A stretch of 5,536 nt of DNA from Comamonadaceae bacterium (GCA_013298415.1 JAAFHN010000210.1:1-5536), one strand, 5' to 3'. Shown: positions 1 through 5,536, numbered from the stretch's first letter. The notes: a model not told the origin generated them from the letters alone. Numbers and translations are program-made.

Positions 1-785
1 GTGATCGCAACCGCGACCCCGCCCTGGTAGAAGACCGCACACAGGAGCAAGCGCCGAAAATCTGGAAAATTCGCACTCTCTCGAAGGGTTTGACGCAGCT
101 GTGCCCATGTGTTTAGAGAAACGGAGGCGGGCGCTTCCAGTGGCGTAGCCCTTTCTCGCAGCAAGGCGAAGGTCACCAAGGATGCAAGCGCGTAAATCAC
201 CGCAGTCACCAGCATGGTCACGGGCACAAATTGTGAGGCTGGGACCCCTTTGGCCTGGGCATGGAGCACGTAAGCCAGGCAAATGGCCAAAGCAAGCATG
301 CCGCCAAAATAGCCGAAGCTCCAGCCCCAACCCGACACGGTGCCCATCGCTTCCTTGCGGGCCAGCTCGGGCAAAAAGGCTGCACTCAACGACTCACCAT
401 AGCTGAACATCGCGTTGGAAACCACGATCAGAACCATTGCGAGCGCCAGGTCACCCGGCCCAGGCAAAGCAAGTGCGGCCGTGGAGAGCACGCATGCGCT
501 CGTTGCGAACGCCAAGTAGCGCTTCTTGCAAGCGAGTCGGTCTGCGCGAGCACCGATCACCGGCATGGTCACCATCACGATGGCATAGCTCAAGCTCAGC
601 GCGGAAGTCCAAGCAAGCGTGGCCCACGCCGCCTTCTGCGCAATTCCGCTCACAAAGTACGCAGCGAAAACTGCGGTCAGCACGACTGTCGTGTAGCCGG
701 AGTTGGCGAAGTCGTACATCGCCCAGCCGAACACCTCGCGACGGCGGACACCAGGGTTCAGCGCAGAATCAAGTGCTTTGCTCAT
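1..785 (-). CDS. MFS transporter of the UMF1/Atg22-like family (N-terminal 261 residues, 3' end outside window)
   Basis: An uninterrupted minus-strand frame starts at the ATG at 785-783 and is still open at base 1, giving 261 codons; family members usually have about 400-450 residues, so the C-terminal part is missing. The product is a hydrophobic inner-membrane protein. A short polar N-terminus with RRREVFGW leads into the family-typical YDFANSGY (about residues 24-31), then a hydrophobic helix to about 47. Further hydrophobic stretches lie near 58-78, 90-107, 113-127, 153-175 and 187-209. The loop with FLPEL (137-141) followed by VSGWGWSFGYFGG (150-162) is typical of UMF1/Atg22-like permeases. 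From residue 210 a charged segment looks like the central cytoplasmic loop between the two six-helix halves. Substrate is unknown; Atg22 is a vacuolar amino-acid exporter in yeast, which does not transfer safely to bacteria. Only a weak AAGG precedes the ATG. It starts 66 bases after the DUF6806-like gene with no terminator between, so co-transcription is plausible (inference). Confidence 0.85.
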   Translation of the reverse strand, partial: MSKALDSALNPGVRRREVFGWAMYDFANSGYTTVVLTAVFAAYFVSGIAQKAAWATLAWTSALSLSYAIVMVTMPVIGARADRLACKKRYLAFATSACVLSTAALALPGPGDLALAMVLIVVSNAMFSYGESLSAAFLPELARKEAMGTVSGWGWSFGYFGGMLALAICLAYVLHAQAKGVPASQFVPVTMLVTAVIYALASLVTFALLRERATPLEAPASVSLNTWAQLRQTLRESANFPDFRRLLLCAVFYQGGVAVAI

Positions 786-851
786 GCCGGGCCTTGGGTC
801 GAGGTGCGGGCCAGACTGAGGGCGCAGAACTCAGGGCAGCAAGGGGAAGAC

Positions 852-1493
852 TCAATGCAGATGGCGAGGCTTGCGACCTCCACCGTGCTGGTTGCCGGTC
901 GGTGCAGGAAGAGCCGCCGAGGGGCCGCGCAGCATCTTTTTCACGTCGAGTGCGCCAGTCATCGCAGCCAAACGGCCCTCGAACAATTGGTCGATGGCCG
1001 CAACCACGGGTTCCATATCACCCTCGTCGAAGTGGCGCGACATGATGTGCGCAATGTCGTTCACCATCAAGTCACGCTGCACTTGCAAGATCGCAGCTGG
1101 TGTGGGGCCAACGAAGGCCACATAGAAATCGTCGTTCGACTCCTCTTCCGGATCTGCTTCATCCTCGTCGAAATCCGTGTCGTAAAAGCTGATTTCGAGC
1201 GCTGCGCCTTCGCTGGAGAGATCGCACAAAGCCATACAAGCCTCGTCGAGTGCCTGCTTGAAATCTTCATTGCCAGCAACAGTCCAGCAAAAGCTGAGCA
1301 ATTTTTCCTGTGCATCGATCCGAATGCCCGGCTCTTCTTCAAATGCGCTCGTGGCACCTCGAGCCAGATTTTTTGCCCCCGCATATTTCCAAATCGGCTT
1401 GAGCGCTTCTTCAACTTGAGAAAAGCTCACGTCATCGCGAAGCGGCACCTCGCCGTGGACATGGATGTCGAACGCACCGGAGTCTTGTGCCAT
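852..1493 (-). CDS. DUF6806-like acidic soluble protein of unknown function
   Basis: A 213-residue protein with no signal peptide or membrane segment, so probably cytoplasmic. It opens with FDIHVHGEVPLR (8-19), followed by a compact alpha/beta-looking region with ALKPIWKYAGAK (30-41), ATSAFEEEPGIRID (47-60) and FCWTVAGNEDF (68-78). Residues 105-122 are a strongly acidic stretch. FVGPTPAAILQVQRDL (127-142) precedes helical sequence with MSRHF (151-155). The last eleven residues form a basic Gly/His/Arg tail, HGGGRKPRHLH. I recall proteins with this opening and tail in Burkholderiales annotated as DUF6806; no function is known to me and no catalytic motif is visible. I chose the ATG at 1493 because AAGGA (1504-1500) sits six bases upstream and homologues as I remember them start just before the IHVHG motif. 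The frame extends upstream to a GTG at 1562, but that codon lies inside another Shine-Dalgarno. Downstream is the MFS gene. Confidence is high for coding, moderate for the family name. Confidence 0.85.
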   Translation of the reverse strand: MAQDSGAFDIHVHGEVPLRDDVSFSQVEEALKPIWKYAGAKNLARGATSAFEEEPGIRIDAQEKLLSFCWTVAGNEDFKQALDEACMALCDLSSEGAALEISFYDTDFDEDEADPEEESNDDFYVAFVGPTPAAILQVQRDLMVNDIAHIMSRHFDEGDMEPVVAAIDQLFEGRLAAMTGALDVKKMLRGPSAALPAPTGNQHGGGRKPRHLH

Positions 1494-1549
1494 GAAAATT
1501 CCTTTTTGCAACCCGGCTGGCACGCAGCACAGCCCACTGAGACGATCAT
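1427..1549 (-). CDS. Possible 40-residue upstream/leader ORF overlapping the DUF6806-like start
   Basis: An ATG at 1549-1547 is preceded, nine bases upstream, by GGAGGTGA (1566-1559), a complete match to the consensus Shine-Dalgarno and much stronger than the AAGGA of the gene behind it. The frame encodes 40 residues beginning MIVSVGCAACQPGCKKEFSW and ends at TGA 1429-1427. It overlaps the DUF6806-like gene by 67 bases in a different frame. The first fourteen residues contain three cysteines spaced C-x2-C-x3-C (7, 10, 14), which might bind a metal or act as a cysteine-sensitive leader, but this is only inference. The C-terminal half simply reads the neighbouring gene out of frame and is low in complexity of evidence. 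Ribosomes on this frame would pass over the Shine-Dalgarno and start of the downstream gene, so translation here would be expected to affect it. It may be spurious; I recognise no homologue. Confidence 0.3.
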   Translation of the reverse strand: MIVSVGCAACQPGCKKEFSWHKTPVRSTSMSTARCRFAMT

Positions 1550-1551
1550 GC

Positions 1552-1582
1552 GACTCCCTCACCTCCCTGTGAAGCGAGAGTC
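1552..1582 (-). promoter_or_regulatory. Predicted leader hairpin partly sequestering a consensus Shine-Dalgarno
   Basis: In minus-strand RNA, GACUC (1582-1578) can pair with GAGUC (1556-1552), and CUUCAC (1574-1569) with GUGAGG (1562-1557, one G-U pair). This gives eleven pairs with a three-base bulge (1577-1575) and a six-base loop AGGGAG. The GGAGGUGA ribosome-binding sequence (1566-1559) is split: GGAG is in the loop and GUGA in the stem. Pairing was found by eye; regulation is inferred. Confidence 0.4.
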
Positions 1583-1594
1583 AGCTTGGCATGC

Positions 1595-1603
1595 ACTATA
1601 GCA
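1595..1603 (-). promoter_or_regulatory. Candidate extended -10 promoter for the DUF6806-like gene
   Basis: Minus strand reads TGCTATAGT, that is a TGn extension followed by TATAGT (5 of 6 to TATAAT) at 1600-1595. No good -35 hexamer is found 16-18 bases upstream, which extended -10 promoters tolerate. Transcription would start near 1588, about 95 bases before the chosen ATG at 1493 and 39 bases before the upstream ORF. No T-tract terminator separates tRNA-Leu from this region, so read-through from the tRNA genes may add to it. Confidence 0.45.
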
Positions 1604-1657
1604 AGCGCTGCCTTTTGCGGCGAGCCCGTCTCACAGCTGATTTGGTGAAGGGAGTTT

Positions 1658-1751
1658 TGGTGCCCGAGACCGGAATCGAACCGGTACGCCCCTTATGCAG
1701 GAAAGCGGCGGATTTTAAGTCCGCTGTGTCTACCGATTTCACCACTCGGGC
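1658..1751 (-). tRNA. tRNA-Leu, anticodon TAA, encoded CCA
   Basis: Reads UUA codons. The acceptor stem GCCCGAG/CTCGGGC is fully paired, with discriminator A and an encoded CCA (1660-1658). The D stem is GTG/CAC. The anticodon stem GCGGA/TCCGC closes the loop CTTAAAA with anticodon TAA. The T arm is ACCGG-TTCGATT-CCGGT. As expected for a class II tRNA it has a long variable arm, here about 22 bases with a CGC/GCG-based stem. That makes the gene 94 bases with CCA, longer than the E. coli TAA-Leu tRNA (87). It lies nine bases behind tRNA-Cys, so the two are almost certainly co-transcribed. Confidence 0.97.
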
Positions 1752-1760
1752 CAAAGAGAG

Positions 1761-1834
1761 TGGAGGCGCGAGCCGGAGTCGAACCGACCTACACGGATTT
1801 GCAATCCGGTGCATAACCGCTTTGCTATCGCGCC
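1761..1834 (-). tRNA. tRNA-Cys, anticodon GCA, encoded CCA
   Basis: A 74-base gene with acceptor stem GGCGCGA/TCGCGCC fully paired, discriminator T as required for cysteinyl-tRNA synthetase recognition, and encoded CCA (1763-1761). The anticodon loop is TTGCAAA with anticodon GCA. The T arm is GTCGG-TTCGACT-CCGGC with one G-U pair. The anticodon stem CCGGA/TCCGT pairs at four positions, but the outermost pair (27-43) is a C-U mismatch, where the E. coli tRNA has a G-U pair. It is followed after nine bases by tRNA-Leu and preceded, after a terminator-like palindrome, by tRNA-Gly. No clear promoter is visible in the 50 bases in front of it. Confidence 0.96.
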
Positions 1835-1884
1835 GCTGTAGCCTGCTTTCAGTGGCTACGACGAATGCCGTGACACCCTGGAAG

Positions 1885-1913
1885 CAAAAAGGGAAGCGTA
1901 GCTTCCCTTTTTG
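1885..1913 (-). terminator. Perfect palindrome, intrinsic-terminator-like, between tRNA-Gly and tRNA-Cys
   Basis: Positions 1885-1897 and 1901-1913 are exact inverted complements (13 bp) around a three-base centre (1898-1900). On the minus strand the outer stem is CAAAAAGGGAAGC and its partner ends in CCCTTTTTG, so a GC-containing stem is followed by five U residues. The layout is symmetrical and could terminate on either strand. It begins ten bases after the CCA end of tRNA-Gly, as expected for the 3' end of that transcript. Confidence 0.75.
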
Positions 1914-1922
1914 GCCAAAACT

Positions 1923-1998
1923 TGGAGCGGGAAAAGAGTCTCGAACTCTCGACCTCAACCTTGGCAAGGTTGCGCTCTACCAACTGAGCTATTCCCGC
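1923..1998 (-). tRNA. tRNA-Gly, anticodon GCC, encoded CCA
   Basis: A 76-base gene with acceptor stem GCGGGAA/TTCCCGC fully paired, discriminator T and encoded CCA (1925-1923). The D arm is GCTC-AGTTGGTA-GAGC. The anticodon stem CAACC/GGTTG closes the loop TTGCCAA with anticodon GCC, decoding GGC and GGU. The T arm is GAGAG-TTCGAGA-CTCTT with one G-U pair. It is very similar to the E. coli GCC glycine tRNA. It sits 64 bases behind the lon stop codon, has its own promoter, and is followed by a terminator-like palindrome, so it may be a single-gene transcript. Confidence 0.97.
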
Positions 1999-2009
1999 GA
2001 GAGACTCAA

Positions 2010-2039
2010 ATTATAGACCATTTTTTGAGGTGTTGTCGA
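2010..2039 (-). promoter_or_regulatory. Sigma-70 promoter for tRNA-Gly
   Basis: On the minus strand TCGACA (2039-2034, 5 of 6 to TTGACA) is followed after 18 bases by a perfect TATAAT (2015-2010). The expected start, near 2003, is only a few bases before the mature tRNA-Gly 5' end at 1998. An AT-rich run of six A residues lies within the spacer. The spot immediately downstream of lon means the tRNA can be expressed independently of the protease gene. Confidence 0.8.
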
Positions 2040-2062
2040 GACCCGGTTTCGGTTTCGCAATT

Positions 2063-4483
2063 TCAATGGGTGACTGCGACTGCGGGTATCGCGACGGGCT
2101 TCGCCAGCACAGCAGCAGACTCGGAGAGGATCGGCTGAGGAACCCGCTCCAAGGCCAGCGCGAGCACTTCGTCGATCCAACGCACGGGCACGATCTCCAA
2201 CCCGTTCTTCACGTTATCCGGAATATCGGCGAGGTCCTTGACGTTGTCTTGCGGGATCAGCGCGGTCGTGATGCCGCCGCGTAGCGCGGCCAGCAGCTTC
2301 TCTTTGAGCCCGCCGATGGCAGTCACTTCGCCGCGCAGCGTGATCTCTCCGGTCATGGCCACGTGGCCCTTCACGGGGATGCCTGTTAAGGCCGACACCA
2401 TGGCAGTCGTCATCGCAATCCCGGCGCTTGGGCCGTCTTTCGGCGTGGCGCCATCAGGCACATGGATGTGGATGTCGCGCTTCTCAAACGCGTCTTCAGC
2501 AACACCCAGCCGGCCAGCTCTGGACCGAACCACGGTGCGCGCCGCATCCACAGACTCTTTCATCACATCGCCCAACGAGCCGGTGCGGTGGATTCCGCCC
2601 TTTCCAGGCATGGCCGCTGCTTCGATCGTCAGCAAATCGCCTCCCACCTCCGTCCAAGCCAACCCGACCACCTGCCCCACCTGGTTTTCTTGCTCGGCGC
2701 GGCCAAACTTGAACTTCTGTACGCCCAAATAGTGAGACAGTTCATCTGCGGTCACCGACACGGGTGCAACGCTCTGTTTGAGCAAAAGCGCCTTCACGAC
2801 TTTGCGGCAAATCTTAGAGATTTCTCGCTCAAGAGCGCGCACCCCGGCTTCACGGGTGTAGTAGCGCACGATGTCTCGCACGGCGTCTTCGCCAATGCTG
2901 AGTTCAGCCAGCTTGATGCCGTTTGCCTCCAACTGCTTCGGAACCAAGTGAGCAGCGGCAATGGCCACTTTTTCCTGCTCGGTGTAGCCGGAAAGACGAA
3001 TGACTTCCATCCGATCCAGCAAGGCCGGTGGAATGTTCATGCTGTTGGAGGTTGCAACGAACATCACCTCGCTGAGATCGAAATTTACCTCCACGTAATG
3101 ATCGGAAAAGGTGTGGTTTTGCTCTGGATCGAGCACTTCCAACAGGGCACTCGCAGGATCGCCCCGAAAGTCGGTTCCCAATTTGTCAATTTCATCGAGT
3201 AAGAAAAGCGGGTTGCGTACCTCCACCTTTTGCAGGCTCTGCAACACCTTCCCTGGTAGCGCACCGATGTACGTGCGCCGATGGCCTCGGATCTCTGCTT
3301 CGTCGCGCACGCCGCCCAAAGCCATGCGCACATATTTGCGCCCCGTTGCCTTTGCGATGCTTTGGCCCAACGAGGTTTTCCCAACGCCGGGCGGCCCCAC
3401 GAGGCACAGGATCGGTGCTTTGACTTTGTCCACACGCTGCTGCACAGCAAGGTACTCAAGGATGCGGTCTTTGACTTTTTCGAGGCCGTGGTGGTCCGCG
3501 TTCAACACCTTCTCGGCCAGCGCCAAATCGTGTTTGATTTTCGTTTTCTTGGCCCAAGGCAAGCCGGCCAACACCTCAAGATAAGTGCGCACCACCGTTG
3601 CCTCGGCCGACATGGGCGACATGAGCTTCAGCTTTTTGGCCTCGGCGTCAGCCTTTTTCTGTGCTTCTTTGGGCAACTTGGCGGCTTTGAGTTTTTTCTC
3701 CAGCTCTTCCACAGCTGCGCCGTCTTCTCCGTCGCCTAACTCTTTTTGGATCGCCTTGACTTGTTCGTTCAAGTAGAAGTCGCGCTGATTTTTCTCCATC
3801 TGCCGCTTCACGCGGCCACGGATCCGCTTGTCTACGTTCAGCAAATCCACTTCGCGTTGCAGCTGCGCGTAGAGGCTTTCCAGCCGGGCTCTCAAATCGG
3901 CCAAATCCAACACCGCCTGCTTTTGCTCAAGCTTCAGGGGCAGGTGGGCGGCCACGGTATCCGCCAAGCGGCTCGCGGAGTCGATTTGTGAAATGGAATT
4001 GACGATTTCCTGTGGAATCTTCTTGTGAAGTTTCACGTACTGGTCAAATTCTTGAACCACGGCGCGGCGCAGCGCTTCAAGCTCTTTGGTCTGCGCAGCT
4101 GACAAAGCCGCCGGCTCTGAGGCAAGCGGCAGCGCAAAAGTGCGCGTGTAGCCCTCCACTTCGTCAAGCTTGACCAACTTCGCCCGCAGCTGTCCTTCGA
4201 CCAGCACTTTGACGGTGCCGTCGGGCAGCTTGAGCATCTGCAAAATCGACGCAATGCAACCGATGTCGAACAGGTCCTGCGCCTCAGGATCGTCTTTCGC
4301 AGCGGCTTTTTGAGCGAGCAACATCACGCGGCGGTCACCGGCCAGAGCGGCTTCCAAGGCTTTGATGCTCTTGGAGCGGCCCACAAAAAGTGGGATCACC
4401 ATGTGCGGAAAAACCACCATGTCCCGAAGGGGCAAGAGCGGCAGCTCGATGGTGTTTTCCGGATGGGCAGAGGGGTCAGGCAT
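2063..4483 (-). CDS. lon: ATP-dependent protease Lon (LonA type)
   Basis: Full-length 806-residue LonA (E. coli 784), a cytoplasmic homo-hexameric AAA+ serine protease that degrades misfolded and short-lived regulatory proteins. The N-terminal LON substrate-binding domain begins at IELPLLPLRDMVVFPHMVIP and runs to about residue 205, followed by a charged helical/coiled-coil region (about 205-320) with NEQVKAIQKELG. The AAA+ module has Walker A GPPGVGKT (363-370, K369), Walker B FLLDEID (427-433, D430/E431), sensor-1 region TSNSMNIPP and an arginine-containing LLDRME. The protease domain has DGPSAGIAM with catalytic Ser686 and GGLKEK with Lys729, matching the E. coli Ser679/Lys722 dyad with a constant offset of seven. 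I chose the ATG at 4483 because homologues begin a few residues before the IELPLLPLRD motif; the upstream TTG at 4558 would add 25 arginine-rich residues without family support. The ribosome-binding site is weak (GAAAGA). It lies behind clpX with 207 bases between. All key residues are present. Confidence 0.98.
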   Translation of the reverse strand: MPDPSAHPENTIELPLLPLRDMVVFPHMVIPLFVGRSKSIKALEAALAGDRRVMLLAQKAAAKDDPEAQDLFDIGCIASILQMLKLPDGTVKVLVEGQLRAKLVKLDEVEGYTRTFALPLASEPAALSAAQTKELEALRRAVVQEFDQYVKLHKKIPQEIVNSISQIDSASRLADTVAAHLPLKLEQKQAVLDLADLRARLESLYAQLQREVDLLNVDKRIRGRVKRQMEKNQRDFYLNEQVKAIQKELGDGEDGAAVEELEKKLKAAKLPKEAQKKADAEAKKLKLMSPMSAEATVVRTYLEVLAGLPWAKKTKIKHDLALAEKVLNADHHGLEKVKDRILEYLAVQQRVDKVKAPILCLVGPPGVGKTSLGQSIAKATGRKYVRMALGGVRDEAEIRGHRRTYIGALPGKVLQSLQKVEVRNPLFLLDEIDKLGTDFRGDPASALLEVLDPEQNHTFSDHYVEVNFDLSEVMFVATSNSMNIPPALLDRMEVIRLSGYTEQEKVAIAAAHLVPKQLEANGIKLAELSIGEDAVRDIVRYYTREAGVRALEREISKICRKVVKALLLKQSVAPVSVTADELSHYLGVQKFKFGRAEQENQVGQVVGLAWTEVGGDLLTIEAAAMPGKGGIHRTGSLGDVMKESVDAARTVVRSRAGRLGVAEDAFEKRDIHIHVPDGATPKDGPSAGIAMTTAMVSALTGIPVKGHVAMTGEITLRGEVTAIGGLKEKLLAALRGGITTALIPQDNVKDLADIPDNVKNGLEIVPVRWIDEVLALALERVPQPILSESAAVLAKPVAIPAVAVTH

Positions 4484-4636
4484 GCAGGTCTTTCGGTTCG
4501 GGCGCACACAGATGCGACAGGCGCGAGATGGAGCTGCGCCCGAAACGCGTATTTTCAACCTTTATCGGCCAACTTCAGGCAAAACCCCTGGATTTGCTGA
4601 GATCTGAAGTCGAGTCTCGGGCCGACGGCTGAGGAT

Positions 4637-4696
4637 GCTTGAGGGGCTCTCCGCGAGGCAACCCACTTTGGGGGCAGACCCCCGCGGCCCTCAAGC
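4637..4696 (-). repeat. Nested inverted repeat at the clpX stop codon
   Basis: GCTTGAGGG (4637-4645) is the exact inverted complement of CCCTCAAGC (4688-4696), nine base pairs. Inside, CCGCG (4651-4655) matches CGCGG (4683-4687), and GGGGG (4670-4674) faces CCCCC (4679-4683) across a CAGA loop (the last two share base 4683, so one pair must give). The outer arm includes the clpX stop codon. No U-tract follows on either strand, so this is not a standard intrinsic terminator. A role in mRNA 3' stability or clpX-lon polarity is inference. Confidence 0.5.
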
Positions 4697-5536
4697 TTGC
4701 TTCGCAGCCTCGCGGTAGACGTAGAGAGGCGTCTTACCTTCGCGCACGGTCGCCTCGTCAACTACCACCTTTTGCACGTTTGAGCTGCTCGGCAAATCGA
4801 ACATCGTGTCTTGCAAAAGAGCCTCCATGATCGAGCGCAAGCCTCTTGCGCCCGTCTTTCGCTCCAACGCTCGCGATGCGATGGCTTTCAGTGCTTCCGG
4901 CCGGATATCGAGCTCAACGCCTTCCATGGCAAAGAGCTTGCCGTATTGCTTAACCATCGCGTTCTTCGGCTCAGTCAGGATCGATATCATGGCCTCAAGG
5001 CTCAGCTCATCGAGAGTGGCAACCACTGGCAAGCGCCCCACCAACTCGGGAATCAGGCCAAATCGAACGATGTCGTCGGGTTCGACCTGCCGAAACACGG
5101 CGCCGAGGCTTTGCTCTTCTTTGCTTTTGACGGTGGCGCCAAAACCGATACCTGACCCATCGGTACGGCGAGCGATGATCTTGTCCAAACCTTCAAACGC
5201 ACCGCCGCAGATGAACAAGATGTTCGCGGTGTCCACCTGAATCATGTCTTGATTTGGGTGCTTTCGACCGCCTTGGGGCGGGATGCTCGCCTTCGTGCCC
5301 TCGACCAGTTTGAGCAAGGCCTGCTGCACGCCTTCACCCGATACGTCGCGGGTGATCGAGGGGTTTTCGCTTTTTCTGGCGATCTTGTCGATTTCGTCGA
5401 TGAACACGATGCCACGCTCGGCCTTGTTCACGTCGTATTCGCAGCTTTGTAGCAGCTTGCTGATGATGTTTTCTACATCCTCGCCCACGTAGCCCGCTTC
5501 GGTGAGCGTGGTCGCATCGGCCATCACGAAAGGCAC
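4691..5536 (-). CDS. clpX: ATP-dependent Clp protease ATP-binding subunit ClpX (C-terminal 281 residues, 5' end outside window)
   Basis: ClpX is the AAA+ hexameric unfoldase that recognises tagged substrates and feeds them to ClpP in the cytoplasm. The frame enters at the window edge (first codon GTG is an internal Val, not a start) and ends at TGA 4693-4691. The zinc-binding domain and Walker A of the usual about 420-residue protein lie upstream outside the window. In fragment numbering: pore loop GYVG (15-18), Walker B IVFIDEID (43-50, D47/E48), SITRDVSGEGVQQALLK (60-76), RKH pore loop GGRKHP (89-94), the ClpP-docking IGF loop (130-132), the arginine finger in GLIPELVGRLP (R168), and sensor-2 GARGLRS (R231). 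Sequence is very close to E. coli ClpX throughout, with no lost motif. It precedes lon on the same strand, the classical clpP-clpX-lon order. A nested inverted repeat overlaps its stop codon. Confidence 0.98.
   Translation of the reverse strand: MPFVMADATTLTEAGYVGEDVENIISKLLQSCEYDVNKAERGIVFIDEIDKIARKSENPSITRDVSGEGVQQALLKLVEGTKASIPPQGGRKHPNQDMIQVDTANILFICGGAFEGLDKIIARRTDGSGIGFGATVKSKEEQSLGAVFRQVEPDDIVRFGLIPELVGRLPVVATLDELSLEAMISILTEPKNAMVKQYGKLFAMEGVELDIRPEALKAIASRALERKTGARGLRSIMEALLQDTMFDLPSSSNVQKVVVDEATVREGKTPLYVYREAAKQA

Noticed and set aside
816..834. CTGAG/CTCAG inverted repeat between the DUF6806-like and MFS genes
   Set aside because: Only five pairs with a nine-base loop and no T-tract; too weak to call a terminator.
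1494..1562. N-terminal extension of the DUF6806-like protein from a GTG at 1562
   Set aside because: That GTG is within the GGAGGTGA ribosome-binding sequence itself and lacks its own; the ATG at 1493 has AAGGA six bases upstream.
261..1601. 446-residue plus-strand open frame
   Set aside because: It runs antisense across two well-supported minus-strand genes (MFS and DUF6806-like), has Cys/His/Arg-rich composition with no recognisable domain, and continues across the intergenic spaces; this is a typical GC-rich shadow.
1658..1998. tRNA genes as an integration site for a mobile element
   Set aside because: No integrase, no direct repeat of a tRNA 3' end and no foreign-looking sequence on either side; the flanks are ordinary housekeeping genes.
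1591..2016. Plus-strand frame of 141 codons and minus-strand frame of 123 codons over the tRNA cluster
   Set aside because: They cover three complete tRNA genes and their spacers; the translations are read-outs of tRNA sequence, not proteins.
2462..3202. 246-residue plus-strand frame inside lon, and several others over 3085-3991
   Set aside because: All are antisense or alternate-frame shadows of the intact Lon coding sequence.
4484..4558. 25-residue N-terminal extension of Lon from a TTG at 4558
   Set aside because: The extension is Arg/Cys-rich, unlike Lon N-termini, and the ATG at 4483 gives a normal family start.
1..5536. Search for CRISPR repeats, IS ends, toxin-antitoxin or defence genes
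   Set aside because: No regularly spaced direct repeats, transposase motifs or defence-type proteins were seen on either strand.

Overview
This window looks like core chromosome of a betaproteobacterium, most likely from the Burkholderiales (Comamonadaceae-like). That placement rests on the close match of ClpX and Lon to proteobacterial forms, the clpX-lon order, the tRNA sequences, and a small acidic protein that resembles a family I know only from that group. The genus cannot be fixed from sequence alone. Every supported gene lies on the minus strand, so transcription runs from high to low coordinates.

Layout in transcription order: the C-terminal two thirds of clpX (5536 to 4691, cut by the window edge); a 207-base spacer with a large inverted repeat at the clpX stop codon; lon (4483 to 2063); a tRNA-Gly(GCC) gene with its own strong sigma-70 promoter directly behind lon; a perfect palindrome that looks like an intrinsic terminator; tRNA-Cys(GCA) and tRNA-Leu(TAA) nine bases apart; a leader region with an extended -10 promoter, a consensus Shine-Dalgarno and a short upstream reading frame; a 213-residue acidic soluble protein of unknown function (DUF6806-like); and the first 261 residues of a UMF1/Atg22-type major facilitator transporter that runs off the left edge.

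Functionally, clpX and lon are the two ATP-dependent proteolysis genes of the classical tig-clpP-clpX-lon neighbourhood. ClpX unfolds substrates for ClpP, and Lon is a self-contained protease. The tRNA genes are a separate housekeeping unit. The unknown protein and the transporter may share a transcript (66-base gap), but nothing shows a shared function.

I see no mobile element, CRISPR array, defence system or other accessory island. The observations most worth a second look are small: the leader of the DUF6806-like gene (a cysteine-containing short reading frame whose Shine-Dalgarno is half buried in a predicted hairpin), the palindrome separating co-directional tRNA genes, and unusual details of the Cys and Leu tRNAs. 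Long plus-strand reading frames are antisense shadows of the real genes.
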